A stretch of 64,000 nucleotides of DNA from Undibacterium parvum (lineage in GTDB: Bacteria > Pseudomonadota > Gammaproteobacteria > Burkholderiales > Burkholderiaceae_D). Positions 16,474-25,042 of this stretch are shown one piece after another. Numbering within the stretch: the first letter of the stretch is position 1; the number at the start of each line of letters is the position of its first letter. A model generated the notes under the pieces. That model was not told the DNA's origin, did not search any database, and saw only the letters and a program-made list of their open reading frames with translations. A program made the translations under genes and the position numbers. The stretch spans positions 2,356,001-2,420,000 of the forward strand of contig NZ_CP034464.1 of NCBI RefSeq assembly GCF_003955735.1, in the 5' to 3' direction.

Positions 16474-16956
16474 ATGAAGATTGAAATACGCCAAGCCACC
16501 GTCAGCGATGCTGCGCTGATCCACCACTACATCACCGAACTGGCGATCTATGAAAAAGCGCAGCATGAAGTCATCGCCAGTGTCGCAGATATTGAGCGCA
16601 GCTTGTTTGCAGCCGATAGCCCGGCACATGGGCTGATCTGCCTGATAGACGGACTAGCGGTCGGCTTTGCCATCTATTTCTACAGCTACTCGACCTGGTT
16701 AGGCCGTAAGGGTATGTATCTGGAGGATTTATACATCTCCCCCGAACATCGCGGTAGCGGTGCCGGCAAAACAATGCTGCGCCATTTAGCAGGCATTGCT
16801 CGCGAAACAGGTTGCGGCCGTCTGGAATGGAGCGTGCTGGATTGGAACGAGCCAGCGATCCAATTCTATTTATCCTTGGGTGCTAGTCCACAAGACGAGT
16901 GGATACGCTATCGATTAGCTGGCGATACCTTAACGGCGTTTGCGCGTGGCGATTGA
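16474..16956 (+). CDS. GNAT family N-acetyltransferase (diamine-acetyltransferase-like)
   Basis: A 160-residue GNAT enzyme. MYLEDLYISPEHRGSGAGKT is the acetyl-CoA-binding motif A (RGSGAGK), and CGRLEWSVLDWNEPAIQFYL is the following motif B with the conserved NxxAxxFY pattern. The STWLGRKGMYLEDL segment matches spermidine/spermine and diamine acetyltransferase-like members. GGGAAGCC lies 5 nt before the start. It is probably controlled by the divergent LysR. A REP palindrome and an inverted-repeat element fill the 296 bp after it. Confidence 0.9.
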   Translation: MKIEIRQATVSDAALIHHYITELAIYEKAQHEVIASVADIERSLFAADSPAHGLICLIDGLAVGFAIYFYSYSTWLGRKGMYLEDLYISPEHRGSGAGKTMLRHLAGIARETGCGRLEWSVLDWNEPAIQFYLSLGASPQDEWIRYRLAGDTLTAFARGD

Positions 16957-17020
16957 TGACATGCAAGCGCAAATAGGTTTATTGACTGCGTACAACCGAA
17001 GCTAACTGGCTGAAATCGTT

Positions 17021-17085
17021 TGCGCAATATCCATGCGCCTCCTGGCAGCATTTCGGCCTGGAAGCCGCATGGGGATTGCGGGTTA
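17021..17085 (+). repeat. REP-like palindrome, copy 6
   Basis: TGCGCAATATCCATGCGCCT, then GGCAGCATTTCGGCCTGGAA and a CATGGGGATTGCGG arm. The GCGCCT variant resembles copies 13 and 14. Confidence 0.75.
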
Positions 17086-17091
17086 GCTCTT

Positions 17092-17217
17092 AGGGAACTT
17101 CTAAAAACCCGTTAATCGGGATGCAGCGCAAGGCGCAAACCGGAGCAATACGTCGGTATTGCGAGGATATGCAACGCCGCGATGCGCCCGAGTATGGGGT
17201 TTTTAGAAGTTCTCCTT
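17092..17217. repeat. 126-bp MITE-like inverted-repeat element
   Basis: The terminal inverted repeats share GAACTTCTAAAAACCC (17095-17110 and the complement at 17198-17213), with AGG/CCT beyond. Inner inverted stretches include GCGCAAGGCGC and GCGCCC. There is no ORF inside. It sits directly after a REP copy and before the 3' end of the DUF1203 gene. It is a different family from the 1069 element. Confidence 0.6.
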
Positions 17218-17252
17218 AAAAAGAACGATGCTGCGCTCTTTAGTTCAATAGC

Positions 17253-17729
17253 TTAATTCCTACGCTCGACGCGCGCTGCAAAACAACCACGTCGGGCAAA
17301 ATGCACGTGCAGATAATTGACTTCTGGCTTGCTCAAAAAATGCCTTAGCAGTGCTGGCAATTCGCTGCCGCTGGCCACCTCGGCATCGACCATACGATCG
17401 CTACTATCGAAGGCGCGCACAGAAAATAGCCGGTGTGCCTGATCTAACATGGGCGGTAGCCTATCGACAAACAGTGGTGCTAGCAACGCATCACGGCGCA
17501 CAAAGATTGGGCCCTTAGCCTGATAGGCGGAGCTGGTTTCTAAATGCGCAAAATTGAGCAATAAAAGTTCTTCTCCTATCGCCGCATCTTGCAGGCTAAC
17601 CCTGCAAGGGAAGCTGAGCTCTTCATCGGCAATGTGCCGGTCTATCCCTTGCACGCTCAGCTCTGCATCGCTGAGCGAAAACAAGTGTGTAAATTGCGCA
17701 GGCGCGAGACCGCGGATTTGAAATGTCAT
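17253..17729 (-). CDS. DUF1203 family protein
   Basis: A 158-residue cytoplasmic protein. The opening FQIRGLAPAQFTHLFSLSDA and the middle FPCRVSLQDAAIGEELLLLN are recognisable DUF1203 hallmarks; the C-terminal VNYLHVHFARRGCFAARVER is the conserved end of the family. Members are small, single-domain and common in proteobacteria, of unknown function. It is transcribed alone, convergent with the acetyltransferase gene and followed upstream by a REP copy in the 321-bp gap to chrB. Confidence 0.85.
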   Translation of the reverse strand: MTFQIRGLAPAQFTHLFSLSDAELSVQGIDRHIADEELSFPCRVSLQDAAIGEELLLLNFAHLETSSAYQAKGPIFVRRDALLAPLFVDRLPPMLDQAHRLFSVRAFDSSDRMVDAEVASGSELPALLRHFLSKPEVNYLHVHFARRGCFAARVERRN

Positions 17730-17880
17730 GGCTTACTCCAGCTGAATGTAAGCCAACAGTATCAGGCGGCGAGGCCTAAGCGTCGCGCCATTTTCGGACG
17801 CCAAATGCCACAACACAAGTGGCTAAGCGTTACTGCCACTTACTTTTGAAGCAAGTGTTTTTGCCGGATTGAAAATCGCT

Positions 17881-17951
17881 TGCGCAATATCCATGCGGCT
17901 CTTGGCACCCTATTGGCCTGCAGGCCGCATCGGATATACGTGTCGGGCTTT
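17881..17951 (+). repeat. REP-like palindrome, copy 7
   Basis: TGCGCAATATCCATGCGGCT, then GGCACCCTATTGGCCTGCAG and CGGATATACGTGTCGGGCTT. It lies in the divergent gap between the DUF1203 gene and chrB, about 100 bp before the chrB start. Confidence 0.8.
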
Positions 17952-18050
17952 AGATGTGAGCATTTGGCAGCCTGGCTCGATTTTCAAGTTGTTCATTCAT
18001 GTCTAAAAATATTCTTGTAGAGATAAATACAGTAATGTAGTATTCGTTAC

Positions 18051-19037
18051 ATGGATAATTCAAAAAAACTTAGCGACACCTCCGCATGGTTACTGCTGGT
18101 GGTGTCCCTGCCCACTCAGAGTGCAACGGCGCGCATGCGTATCTGGCGCGCCTTCAAAACCCTGGGCTGCGCTGCGCTGCGTGATGGTGCTTATCTGCTG
18201 CCTGCCACAGACATGCACAGCGCTGCCCTGCAAGAACTCGCCGACGAATGTGCACGCGAAGGCGGTAGCGCCTGGCTCATGCAGGTGGCCCCGGCAAGCT
18301 CGGCGGATGCGCCTGCTTACGCCCTGTTATTCGAGCGCAGCGCCGACTTTGCGAGCCTGATCGCGTCGTGGAAGACGCTGGCAGCGACCCTGCCCTCACT
18401 CACGGTGAGCGAGCTGACTCGGCTGCAGAAAAAGCTATTACGCGAGTACCAGGCATTGCTGGCCATAGATTTTTTTCCCGGCGAATCTAGTCTGGAGGCC
18501 GAAGTCGCGTGGAGTGATTTCAAACAACGTGTGGAGCGGGTACTGTCGCCGGATGAGCCGCAGGGTAGCGAGGCTCAGATCGCCCGTCTAGACATCGCCG
18601 ATTATCAAGCTCGTTTGTGGGCGACCCGCCGAAGTCTGTGGGTGGATCGGGTCGCCAGCGCGTGGTTGATCCAGCGTTTTATTGACACTGCGGCACGCTT
18701 TCTATGGTTGTCCAAGCCAGCCGACTGCCCGCCCCAGGCGCTCGGTTTCGACTTCGATGGCGCCGCCTTTAGCCATGTGGGCGAGCGGGTCAGCTTTGAA
18801 ACCCTGATGGCCAGCTTTGGACTAGAGGATGACCCGGCGCTGTTGCGCATGGGTGCCATGGTGCGATCGCTGGACATCGGGGACGGACAGGTTGCCGAAG
18901 GCGCTGGCTTTGAAGCCATGCTGGCCGGTGCCCGCGAGCGCCTGCCTGACGATGACGCGCTGCTGGCAGAGGTGGGTGGTGTACTCGATTCTCTGTATGC
19001 ACATTTCGGCCGCGCGCCTGCGCGCGCCAAGACTTGA
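18051..19037 (+). CDS. chrB: Chromate resistance regulator ChrB
   Basis: A 328-residue ChrB. The N-terminal part (about 15-110) has the ChrB_N pattern SAWLLLVVSLPTQSATARMR with the conserved Trp/Arg RIWRAFKTLGCAALRDGAYL. The C-terminal half (from ARLWATRRSLWVDRVASAWL, about 188) is the ChrB_C domain, including FDFDGAAFSHVGERVSFETL. ChrB is a chromate-sensing regulator encoded with the exporter ChrA. The stop is 16 nt before the chrA ATG, so they are one operon. An imperfect ATGTA-N8-TACAT symmetry overlaps the start region (about 18036-18053) and may be an operator; this is only a suggestion. Confidence 0.93.
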   Translation: MDNSKKLSDTSAWLLLVVSLPTQSATARMRIWRAFKTLGCAALRDGAYLLPATDMHSAALQELADECAREGGSAWLMQVAPASSADAPAYALLFERSADFASLIASWKTLAATLPSLTVSELTRLQKKLLREYQALLAIDFFPGESSLEAEVAWSDFKQRVERVLSPDEPQGSEAQIARLDIADYQARLWATRRSLWVDRVASAWLIQRFIDTAARFLWLSKPADCPPQALGFDFDGAAFSHVGERVSFETLMASFGLEDDPALLRMGAMVRSLDIGDGQVAEGAGFEAMLAGARERLPDDDALLAEVGGVLDSLYAHFGRAPARAKT

Positions 19038-19053
19038 AAAAGAAAAGATAAGC

Positions 19054-20259
19054 ATGAGCGACACCAATACCAACACCACCACCACACAACAACTTGCCAG
19101 CCCGGCGCGCTACTCGCTGTGGCAACTGGTGTGCTACATGCTGGCGCTGGGCAGTTGCGGCTTTGGCGGCCCGGTTGCCCTGGTTGGCTATATGTACCGT
19201 GATCTGGTGGAGCGCCGTCTGTGGATTTCCGAGAGTGATTACAAGGAGGGCATGGCGTTAGCGCAGCTAATGCCCGGTCCGCTGGCGGCCCAGCTTGCCA
19301 TCTACCTGGGCTATGTGCATTACCGCGTGCTGGGCGCCACGCTGGCCGGCATCGCCTTCGTGCTGCCCTCGTTTTTGATGGTACTGGGCATTGGCGCCGC
19401 CTACGTAGAATTTGGCGGGATAGCCTGGATGCAGGCGGTGTTTTACGGCGTGGGTGCCGCCGTGATAGGCATCATTGCCATGAGTGCCTACAAGCTCACC
19501 AGCAAGAACATAGGGCGCGATAAGCTGCTATGGGCGATCTACCTGGTCAGCGCCATCCTTACCTTGTTAACTCAGTCCGAAAGTGTCTGGCTGTTCCTGG
19601 GCGCGGGCCTGCTGGTCTGGTTGCTGAGGGTGCCGCCAAAACGCTGGTTAGGCGGGCGCCTGCATGGTGTCGCTGCCGTGCTGCCGCTGGCCGCTGTGCT
19701 GGCTGCCGCTAGCAGCCAGTGGGATTTGCTGGCGCAGCTTGGCGCCTTCTTTGCCTACGCTGGTAGCTTCGTGTTTGGTAGCGGCCTGGCGATCGTGCCG
19801 TTTCTATACAGCGGCGTGGTGACCGAGCACCATTGGCTTAACGACCGCCAGTTTGTGGATGCGGTCGCGGTGGCGATGATCACGCCGGGCCCGGTGGTCA
19901 TCACGACCGCTTTCATTGGCTACCTGGTAGCCGGTTTCTGGGGTGCCTTGGTGGCCGCGCTCGCGACCTTTATACCGTGTTACCTGCTCACCATATTACC
20001 GGCACCGTATTTCAAAAAACATGGCAAACAGCCCGGCATCGTTGCCTTCGTGGACGGGGTGACTGCCGCGGCCATCGGTGCGCTCACCGGCGCCGTGCTG
20101 GTGATCGCGCAACGCTCTATCACTGACCTGGTGACGGCGCTACTCGCGCTTGCCACGCTGGTAGTGCTGTGGCGCTTCAAAAAAATCCCTGAACCGGCGA
20201 TCGTGTTGGTGGCCGCGTTGCTGGGACTGATGTTGTATCCCCTGCTGTCCCATCCCTAA
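19054..20259 (+). CDS. chrA: Chromate efflux transporter ChrA
   Basis: A 401-residue inner-membrane protein of the CHR family with two homologous halves: GSCGFGGPVALVGYMYRDL plus LMPGPLAAQLAIYLGY in the first, and GSFVFGSGLAIVPFLYSGVV plus MITPGPVVITTAFIGYL in the second. These paired GFGGP/PGP motifs are diagnostic of ChrA, which expels chromate using proton motive force. The true start is ATG 19054, 16 nt after chrB; a much longer frame from 18829 is a shadow of chrB. The middle gene of a chrB-chrA-SOD/rhodanese operon. Confidence 0.95.
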   Translation: MSDTNTNTTTTQQLASPARYSLWQLVCYMLALGSCGFGGPVALVGYMYRDLVERRLWISESDYKEGMALAQLMPGPLAAQLAIYLGYVHYRVLGATLAGIAFVLPSFLMVLGIGAAYVEFGGIAWMQAVFYGVGAAVIGIIAMSAYKLTSKNIGRDKLLWAIYLVSAILTLLTQSESVWLFLGAGLLVWLLRVPPKRWLGGRLHGVAAVLPLAAVLAAASSQWDLLAQLGAFFAYAGSFVFGSGLAIVPFLYSGVVTEHHWLNDRQFVDAVAVAMITPGPVVITTAFIGYLVAGFWGALVAALATFIPCYLLTILPAPYFKKHGKQPGIVAFVDGVTAAAIGALTGAVLVIAQRSITDLVTALLALATLVVLWRFKKIPEPAIVLVAALLGLMLYPLLSHP

Positions 20260-20283
20260 GCTCACACATTGAAGGAAAAATCC

Positions 20284-21204
20284 ATGGACCTGCAACTTCA
20301 AGCCCTGAGCATCGAGCTGAATAGCCTCACAGGCTTGTCGCCCGCACTGATACAGAGTCATCATGAAAACAATTATGCCGGTGCGGTCAAGCGGCTCAAG
20401 GCGATACGCGCACAACTGGCGCAGCTGGACTGGGCCAGCGCGCCGGGTTTTCAGATCAACGGCTTGAAGCGCGAAGAGCTGGTCGCTAGCAATTCTGCGG
20501 TGCTGCATGAGCTGTATTTCGATGCGCTAGGTGGCAATGGTGTGCTGCCATCGAATGGGCTCGCGATCGCCTTGACACGTGATTTTGGTTCGGTGGCACG
20601 CTGGCAAGCCGAGTTCAGCGCCTTGGCCAAGGCGATGGGCGGTGGCTCGGGGTGGGCGATCCTGGCCTGGTCGGCACGCGAGGGTCGGCTAGTCAATCAT
20701 TGGGCCGCCGACCACACCCATATGCTGGCCGGTGCCAGCGCGCTGCTCGCCCTGGACATGTACGAACATGCCTATCACATGGATTTCGGCGCCAAAGCGG
20801 CGGCCTATGTGGACGCATTCATGCAAAATATCCGTTGGGATGCGGTGTACCGCCGCTATGGCGCGGCAGTGGCGGGTGATGCCGCAGCATTGGGCGTAGG
20901 TATAGCTGCACTCGACAATGCAGCGGCAAGCCTGATCGATGTACGGCGCGCGGAAGACTTCGCCGCGGCCAGCGACATGCTGGCCGGTGCCAGTTGGTAC
21001 GATCCGGCGTTGTTGGCCCAGTGGAGTGGCACGCTAGACCGCACACGGCCAGTCTTGGTGTATTGCGTCAAGGGCTTAGACATTGGTCGCTCGGCGGCGC
21101 TGTCCTTGCGTGCGCGTGGCTTCGAGGTGCGTTACCTGAGTGGCGGGATTGAAGCCTGCCGCAGCGCCGGCATAAGCTTGCAAGCCAAAGCAGACTTGGC
21201 TTGA
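20284..21204 (+). CDS. Fe/Mn superoxide dismutase-rhodanese fusion (ChrC-ChrE-like)
   Basis: A 306-residue fusion. Residues 1-195 are an Fe/Mn-type superoxide dismutase of the ChrC type: ligand His in LIQSHHENNY, His in SAVLHELYFD, and LLALDMYEHAYHMDF carrying the Asp and His ligands; NHWAADHTHM is the Trp-containing region. Residues about 215-300 form a rhodanese domain with SLIDVRRAEDF at its start and the loop VLVYCVKGLDIGRSAALSLR, whose Cys is the expected persulfide nucleophile. I start at ATG 20284 because GAAGGAAAAA precedes it. In Cupriavidus chr operons chrC (SOD) and chrE (rhodanese) are separate genes after chrA; here they are fused, 24 nt after chrA. Confidence 0.88.
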   Translation: MDLQLQALSIELNSLTGLSPALIQSHHENNYAGAVKRLKAIRAQLAQLDWASAPGFQINGLKREELVASNSAVLHELYFDALGGNGVLPSNGLAIALTRDFGSVARWQAEFSALAKAMGGGSGWAILAWSAREGRLVNHWAADHTHMLAGASALLALDMYEHAYHMDFGAKAAAYVDAFMQNIRWDAVYRRYGAAVAGDAAALGVGIAALDNAAASLIDVRRAEDFAAASDMLAGASWYDPALLAQWSGTLDRTRPVLVYCVKGLDIGRSAALSLRARGFEVRYLSGGIEACRSAGISLQAKADLA

Positions 21205-21290
21205 GATGCAAGGCGGAGCGTGTCCTTAAAACAGTCACGATCCGCCGCATTGCGGCTAGCCTAGAATTTTTGCAAAATCAGAACTTGTCT

Positions 21291-21355
21291 GCGCATATTC
21301 CATGCGGCTCGTGGCATGATATTGCTCCGCAGAGCGCATGAAATATGCGTATGCA
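21291..21355 (+). repeat. REP-like palindrome, copy 8
   Basis: GCGCATATTCCATGCGGCTC through GAAATATGCGTATGC. It is the left bracket of the duplicated AlkB-like segment B. Its right half matches the truncated copy 2. Confidence 0.75.
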
Positions 21356-21385
21356 CTTTCGCCTTCCTAAAACAGAATACAAAAA

Positions 21386-21991
21386 ATGGATTTATTTGAC
21401 GACTTAGACGCCGCACACAATTTATTACCCAAAGATGGTGTCGTCAATTATTACGGCAAACTCTTGCCAGCCAAACAGGCAGATGATTATTTCGCCTGTT
21501 TAATGCAGAGCATCGCATGGGAAAATGATCAGGCGCTGATCTATGGAAAACTGATACTGACCAAACGAAAAGTAGCCTGGTATGGCGACAAAAAATTTGA
21601 ATACACCTATTCAAATACCACCAAGCACGCCCTGCCGTGGACCGCAGAATTATTAGAATTAAAAGCACTTGTCGAACAGAGAACCGGCGAAAAATTTAAT
21701 TCTTGCCTGCTCAATTTGTACCATGACGGTGAAGAAGGCATGGCCTGGCATAGCGATGCCGAAAAAGATTTGAAAAAAAATGGCGCGATCGGCTCCTTAA
21801 GTTTTGGCGCAGAACGAAAATTTGCCTTCAAACACAAAGTCAGCCAAGAAATCGTTTCCTTAGTCTTGGCGCACGGCAGCCTATTGGTGATGAAAGGCAC
21901 AACGCAAAGCCATTGGCTGCACCGGCTACCACCGAGCAAACGCATCAGCGCAGCCAGAATCAACCTCACCTTCAGAAGCATAGACAGGTAA
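21386..21991 (+). CDS. AlkB-like Fe(II)/2-oxoglutarate dioxygenase, copy B
   Basis: A 201-residue paralogue of the gene at 6912, 197/201 identical by eye. The iron ligands (His122, Asp124, His176) and the C-terminal arginines are all retained, so both copies should be active in repair of alkylated bases. Gln replaces Lys41 and Glu98, and Ser184 and Ala189 replace Thr and Gln. Most DNA differences are silent third-position changes, which suggests purifying selection since duplication. GAATACAAAAA immediately before the ATG is shared by both copies; no strong ribosome site is visible. It follows the chromate operon but is separated from it by a REP copy. Confidence 0.9.
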   Translation: MDLFDDLDAAHNLLPKDGVVNYYGKLLPAKQADDYFACLMQSIAWENDQALIYGKLILTKRKVAWYGDKKFEYTYSNTTKHALPWTAELLELKALVEQRTGEKFNSCLLNLYHDGEEGMAWHSDAEKDLKKNGAIGSLSFGAERKFAFKHKVSQEIVSLVLAHGSLLVMKGTTQSHWLHRLPPSKRISAARINLTFRSIDR

Positions 21992-22102
21992 AGACGGTGG
22001 GTTGCGGCCAAGCGACCAGCAAAAGGGCAGCATCAGCCGGGCGTAATTTCAGCGCGATGCTGAGCTGCAAGCTGCTTGAGTATTTGAAATATCAGAATTT
22101 GA

Positions 22103-22178
22103 CTGCGCAATTTGCATGCGGCTCGTGGCACGATATGGGCCTGCAGGCCGCGTGGAATATGCGTGTTGGCTTTTGAAA
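22103..22178 (+). repeat. REP-like palindrome, copy 9
   Basis: Near-identical to copy 3, as the right bracket of segment B. The 312-bp gap 21992-22304 holds only this element and flanking duplicate sequence. Confidence 0.8.
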
Positions 22179-22304
22179 TTTAGAAATATTCAGTAAAAAA
22201 ATAATCCAAGCTGCACCGTATGATTCGATTGCGCGCTAGCGGTGCTGTGATTTGAATTCTTAGCGCTCCATGCCGAACTAAATCTCAAGCAAAGCTGCAA
22301 TAAA

Positions 22305-23189
22305 CTAAGCCAACTTGGCAACGACCAGGTCAATAAAACTGCGCACTTTGGCACTAGGCCGTATCTCTGCCCGGCGCACCACATGCAAGGCACGTGAAGG
22401 CAGCTCCCAATCGGGTAATAACAAGACCAAGTGACCGGCAGCGATAGAGGCTTCCAGCATTGCGTCGGTCTGCACCACAACACCCATGCCACTCACTGCG
22501 GCGGCCAATAATGCCTGGCCATAATTACTCGCGAACGCAGCTTCTACCGGCACCAGCACTGTCTCACCGGCCTTGCTAAAGCGCCAAACCGGCTTGCTAC
22601 CCCACGCCGCCAGGGACAGGCAATTGTGCTGCGCCAAATCGGACGGATGCACGGGTGCCGCATGCCGCGCCAGATAAGACGGGCTGGCCGCCGCCAGCAT
22701 GCGGCTAGCCCTTAAGGGGCGGGCGATCAAATCAGTATCTGACAAAGAGCCAGAGCGTATCGCCACATCGACCGCCTCGTCCGCCATGTTAACCACGCGG
22801 TTATTCAATTCAAGATCAATGTTAACCTGCGGGTAGTTGGCCGCATATTCACTGATGACGGGCATTAAGCGATGCGTGCCGTAAGCCACCGGCGCGCTAA
22901 TCCGCAAATTGCCTTGCGGTGTGGCGCGCAAATTTTCGGCAACCGCATCGGCGGCCGCCACGCTGGCCAACACATCACGGCAACGCTCCAGATAATTGAC
23001 GCCTATCTCAGTCAATGTCTGCTTGCGCGTGGTGCGCGCTATCAGGCTGGCGCCTAGCTGCTGCTCTAGCGCCTGTACGTGTTTGCCCACCATCACCGAC
23101 GACATATCGAGTGCGCGCGCGGCCGCCGCGAAGCTCTCTGAAGTGGCGGCGACAACGAAGACATGCATGCTTTGTAGTTTATTACTCAT
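22305..23189 (-). CDS. LysR family transcriptional regulator (AaeR/DmlR-like)
   Basis: A 294-residue LTTR. The helix-turn-helix is in residues 1-62: LQSMHVFVVAATSESFAAAA, then ALDMSSVMVGKHVQALEQQL. The effector domain starts near 90 with GNLRISAPVAYGTHRLMPVI, a signature of the large DmlR/AaeR-like subgroup. It is divergent from the DUF1330 gene at 23359 (169-bp gap) and is its likely regulator. The CRG/TRP subgroup name is from recognition only; effector unknown. Confidence 0.9.
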   Translation of the reverse strand: MSNKLQSMHVFVVAATSESFAAAARALDMSSVMVGKHVQALEQQLGASLIARTTRKQTLTEIGVNYLERCRDVLASVAAADAVAENLRATPQGNLRISAPVAYGTHRLMPVISEYAANYPQVNIDLELNNRVVNMADEAVDVAIRSGSLSDTDLIARPLRASRMLAAASPSYLARHAAPVHPSDLAQHNCLSLAAWGSKPVWRFSKAGETVLVPVEAAFASNYGQALLAAAVSGMGVVVQTDAMLEASIAAGHLVLLLPDWELPSRALHVVRRAEIRPSAKVRSFIDLVVAKLA

Positions 23190-23358
23190 ATTCGAAATTA
23201 TAAGTTACGGGTCTACAAAGCGTGAGCCCATTTATCCCTTAATTGCTTTGCTTAATAATGCAGTACGTGACAAACAAACTGAAACTCAGCAAGAAGCACA
23301 CTGGTGATGCAGAGCAATCAAGCCAGTCCTTCAACACTCAATCAAAGAGGTAAAAAAA

Positions 23359-23646
23359 ATGGCAGCATATGCAATCGGTTTTATCACCGCCCACAACACA
23401 GATTGGCAAAAGGAATACGGCGAAAAAATGCCCGCCGTGTTTGCACGCCACCAAGGGAAGGTGCTGGCCAAATCAGGCGCACAAAAATTGGAAGGTGATT
23501 TACAAGTCGGCGCGATGGTGGTGGTGGTAGAGTTCCCCACGGCTGAACATGCGCAGGCTTGGTACACAGATCCAGAACACGAGCATCTAAAACAATTGCG
23601 TCGCACTGGTGCTGATTTTGATTTGATACTGGTAAATGGTATTTGA
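23359..23646 (+). CDS. DUF1330 domain-containing protein
   Basis: A 95-residue dimeric alpha/beta-barrel-type protein. MAAYAIGFITAHNTDWQKEY, the DLQVGAMVVVVEFPTAEHAQ strand-turn and WYTDPEHEHLKQLR are family hallmarks. Members are related to stress or antibiotic-monooxygenase-like folds; enzymatic function is unproven. AAAGAGG lies 8 nt before ATG. It is divergent from a LysR gene that probably controls it. Confidence 0.9.
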   Translation: MAAYAIGFITAHNTDWQKEYGEKMPAVFARHQGKVLAKSGAQKLEGDLQVGAMVVVVEFPTAEHAQAWYTDPEHEHLKQLRRTGADFDLILVNGI

Positions 23647-23741
23647 ATGAGGGCAGCGTGAAGGCCGTTTAAGATTTCAAAACACGGTACGGCCTTGCCG
23701 CATAGCGGTGACGGGTGAGTTTTTGAAAAATCAGAACCCGT

Positions 23742-23814
23742 CTGCGCAATATCCATGCGGCTCGTGGCAGCATATTGGCCTGCAGGCCGCATGGGATATG
23801 CGTGATGGGTTTTG
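23742..23814 (+). repeat. REP-like palindrome, copy 10 (closest to consensus)
   Basis: TGCGCAATATCCATGCGGCT, CGTGGCAGCATATTGGCCTG and ATGGGATATGCGTGATGGGT. Its 40-bp left flank (from 23701) is also shared with copy 12. It accounts for the middle of the 352-bp gap 23647-23998. Confidence 0.85.
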
Positions 23815-23998
23815 GGAAGCTTGGAATGACTGCCCCAACCATTTTTTATTCTCTATTCGCGAATAGAGAATTTGAGATGATTTATTATTGCGAGCACGCT
23901 TTCGCGCAATCTCGGCATGCAAAAATTAATCGAAGCTGAGCCCTATCGTTCAGGCGTAGTCATCAATTCGCCCCTCTAATCCGGCTATGCCAGCGGCT

Positions 23999-25042
23999 TT
24001 ATTCATCATCGTTTCCAGATCCACGCTCCGGCTTGATCTGCTTGAGTACCCTGTCGAAGTCGCTCTCAAATAATCGGTCTTGCACGATGCGGTATTTTTC
24101 GAACTCGCTTTCGGCGTGAGCTTTGGCCAGTTCGGCCGAGACCTTGCCGCCATCGCGCAAAATTTCGCGGTCAGTAAATTCCAGAAAAGTATCCAGTCGT
24201 TTTGCCCAATCTTCCATCGTCATCGGAATATTTCGTCGGGCGCGATCTTCGGCCAGGTCGAGATAGGCATTGACGATGCGGCCTAGCGATTCCAGTTCGT
24301 CTTGATTCAGATAATTCTTGGCGACGACCACATCAGTTTTAAGGATCTTGCCGTCAGGTGCCTGCTCCCAGGAACTCAGGCCCATGCACGCCTTGCCACT
24401 GTCGGCGCGCTGCACGATCAGTTCAGCAGCGGTGTGACCGTGAATCGCAAAATGCAGCTTGTTCTGGACCTTGGCAAAAAAAGCTTTGGTCGTGGGCGCA
24501 GCCTTGTTGTAGTCAAGCGCGGTCGAATAAATATCCGTGACTTTCTGGTAGAACCTGCGCTCGCTAAGGCGAATCTCGCGGATTTCTGCCAGCAGGTGCT
24601 CGAAATAATCCTCGCCGAGAAAAGCACCGTTTTCCATGCGCTTCTTGTCGAGCACATAGCCTTTGATTGCGAACTCACGCAGGATCTGCGTCGCCCATTG
24701 CCGGAACTGGGTAGCGCGCAGCGAGTTGACGCGGTAACCTACTGAGATAATGGCGTCGAGGTTGTAGAAATCGATACTACGACCCACTTCACGATCACCT
24801 TCGGTCTGAACTGTCCGGAATTTCCGGATAGTTGCCTCTCGCTGGATTTCGCCGGACTCGTAGATGTTTTTGAGGTGTTCGCTGATGGTACGAACATCCA
24901 CGGCGAAGAGCTCAGCCATCAGTTTTTGCGTCAGCCAGACGGTGTCGTTCTCGTAACGCGCCTCGATGCTCTGCTCACCAGCCTGGCCGGTAAACATCAG
25001 AAATTCTGCAGTGCTGTTGCGGATCAGTTTTTTGTCGCTCAT
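23999..25042 (-). CDS. RhuM family protein
   Basis: A 347-residue protein, start chosen at ATG 25042 (MSDKKLIRN); ATG 25054 with four more residues is equally possible, and the longer frame uses a TTG. DDTVWL-type sequence (YENDTVWLTQKLMAELFAVD, about 28-47) opens the RhuM domain, followed by VRTISEHLKNIYESGEIQRE and GYRVNSLRATQFRQWATQIL. RhuM proteins were first noted near Salmonella pathogenicity genes and are frequent in mobile and defence loci, but their molecular role is unknown. It is the first gene of the accessory stretch leading to gyrB and is transcribed alone. Confidence 0.88.
   Translation of the reverse strand: MSDKKLIRNSTAEFLMFTGQAGEQSIEARYENDTVWLTQKLMAELFAVDVRTISEHLKNIYESGEIQREATIRKFRTVQTEGDREVGRSIDFYNLDAIISVGYRVNSLRATQFRQWATQILREFAIKGYVLDKKRMENGAFLGEDYFEHLLAEIREIRLSERRFYQKVTDIYSTALDYNKAAPTTKAFFAKVQNKLHFAIHGHTAAELIVQRADSGKACMGLSSWEQAPDGKILKTDVVVAKNYLNQDELESLGRIVNAYLDLAEDRARRNIPMTMEDWAKRLDTFLEFTDREILRDGGKVSAELAKAHAESEFEKYRIVQDRLFESDFDRVLKQIKPERGSGNDDE

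Larger units (their letters stand above)
21322..22213. repeat. Duplicated REP-alkB-REP segment, copy B
   Basis: The second copy of the 0.9-kb segment at 6821-7738, in the same orientation, 14.5 kb away. Confidence 0.85.
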
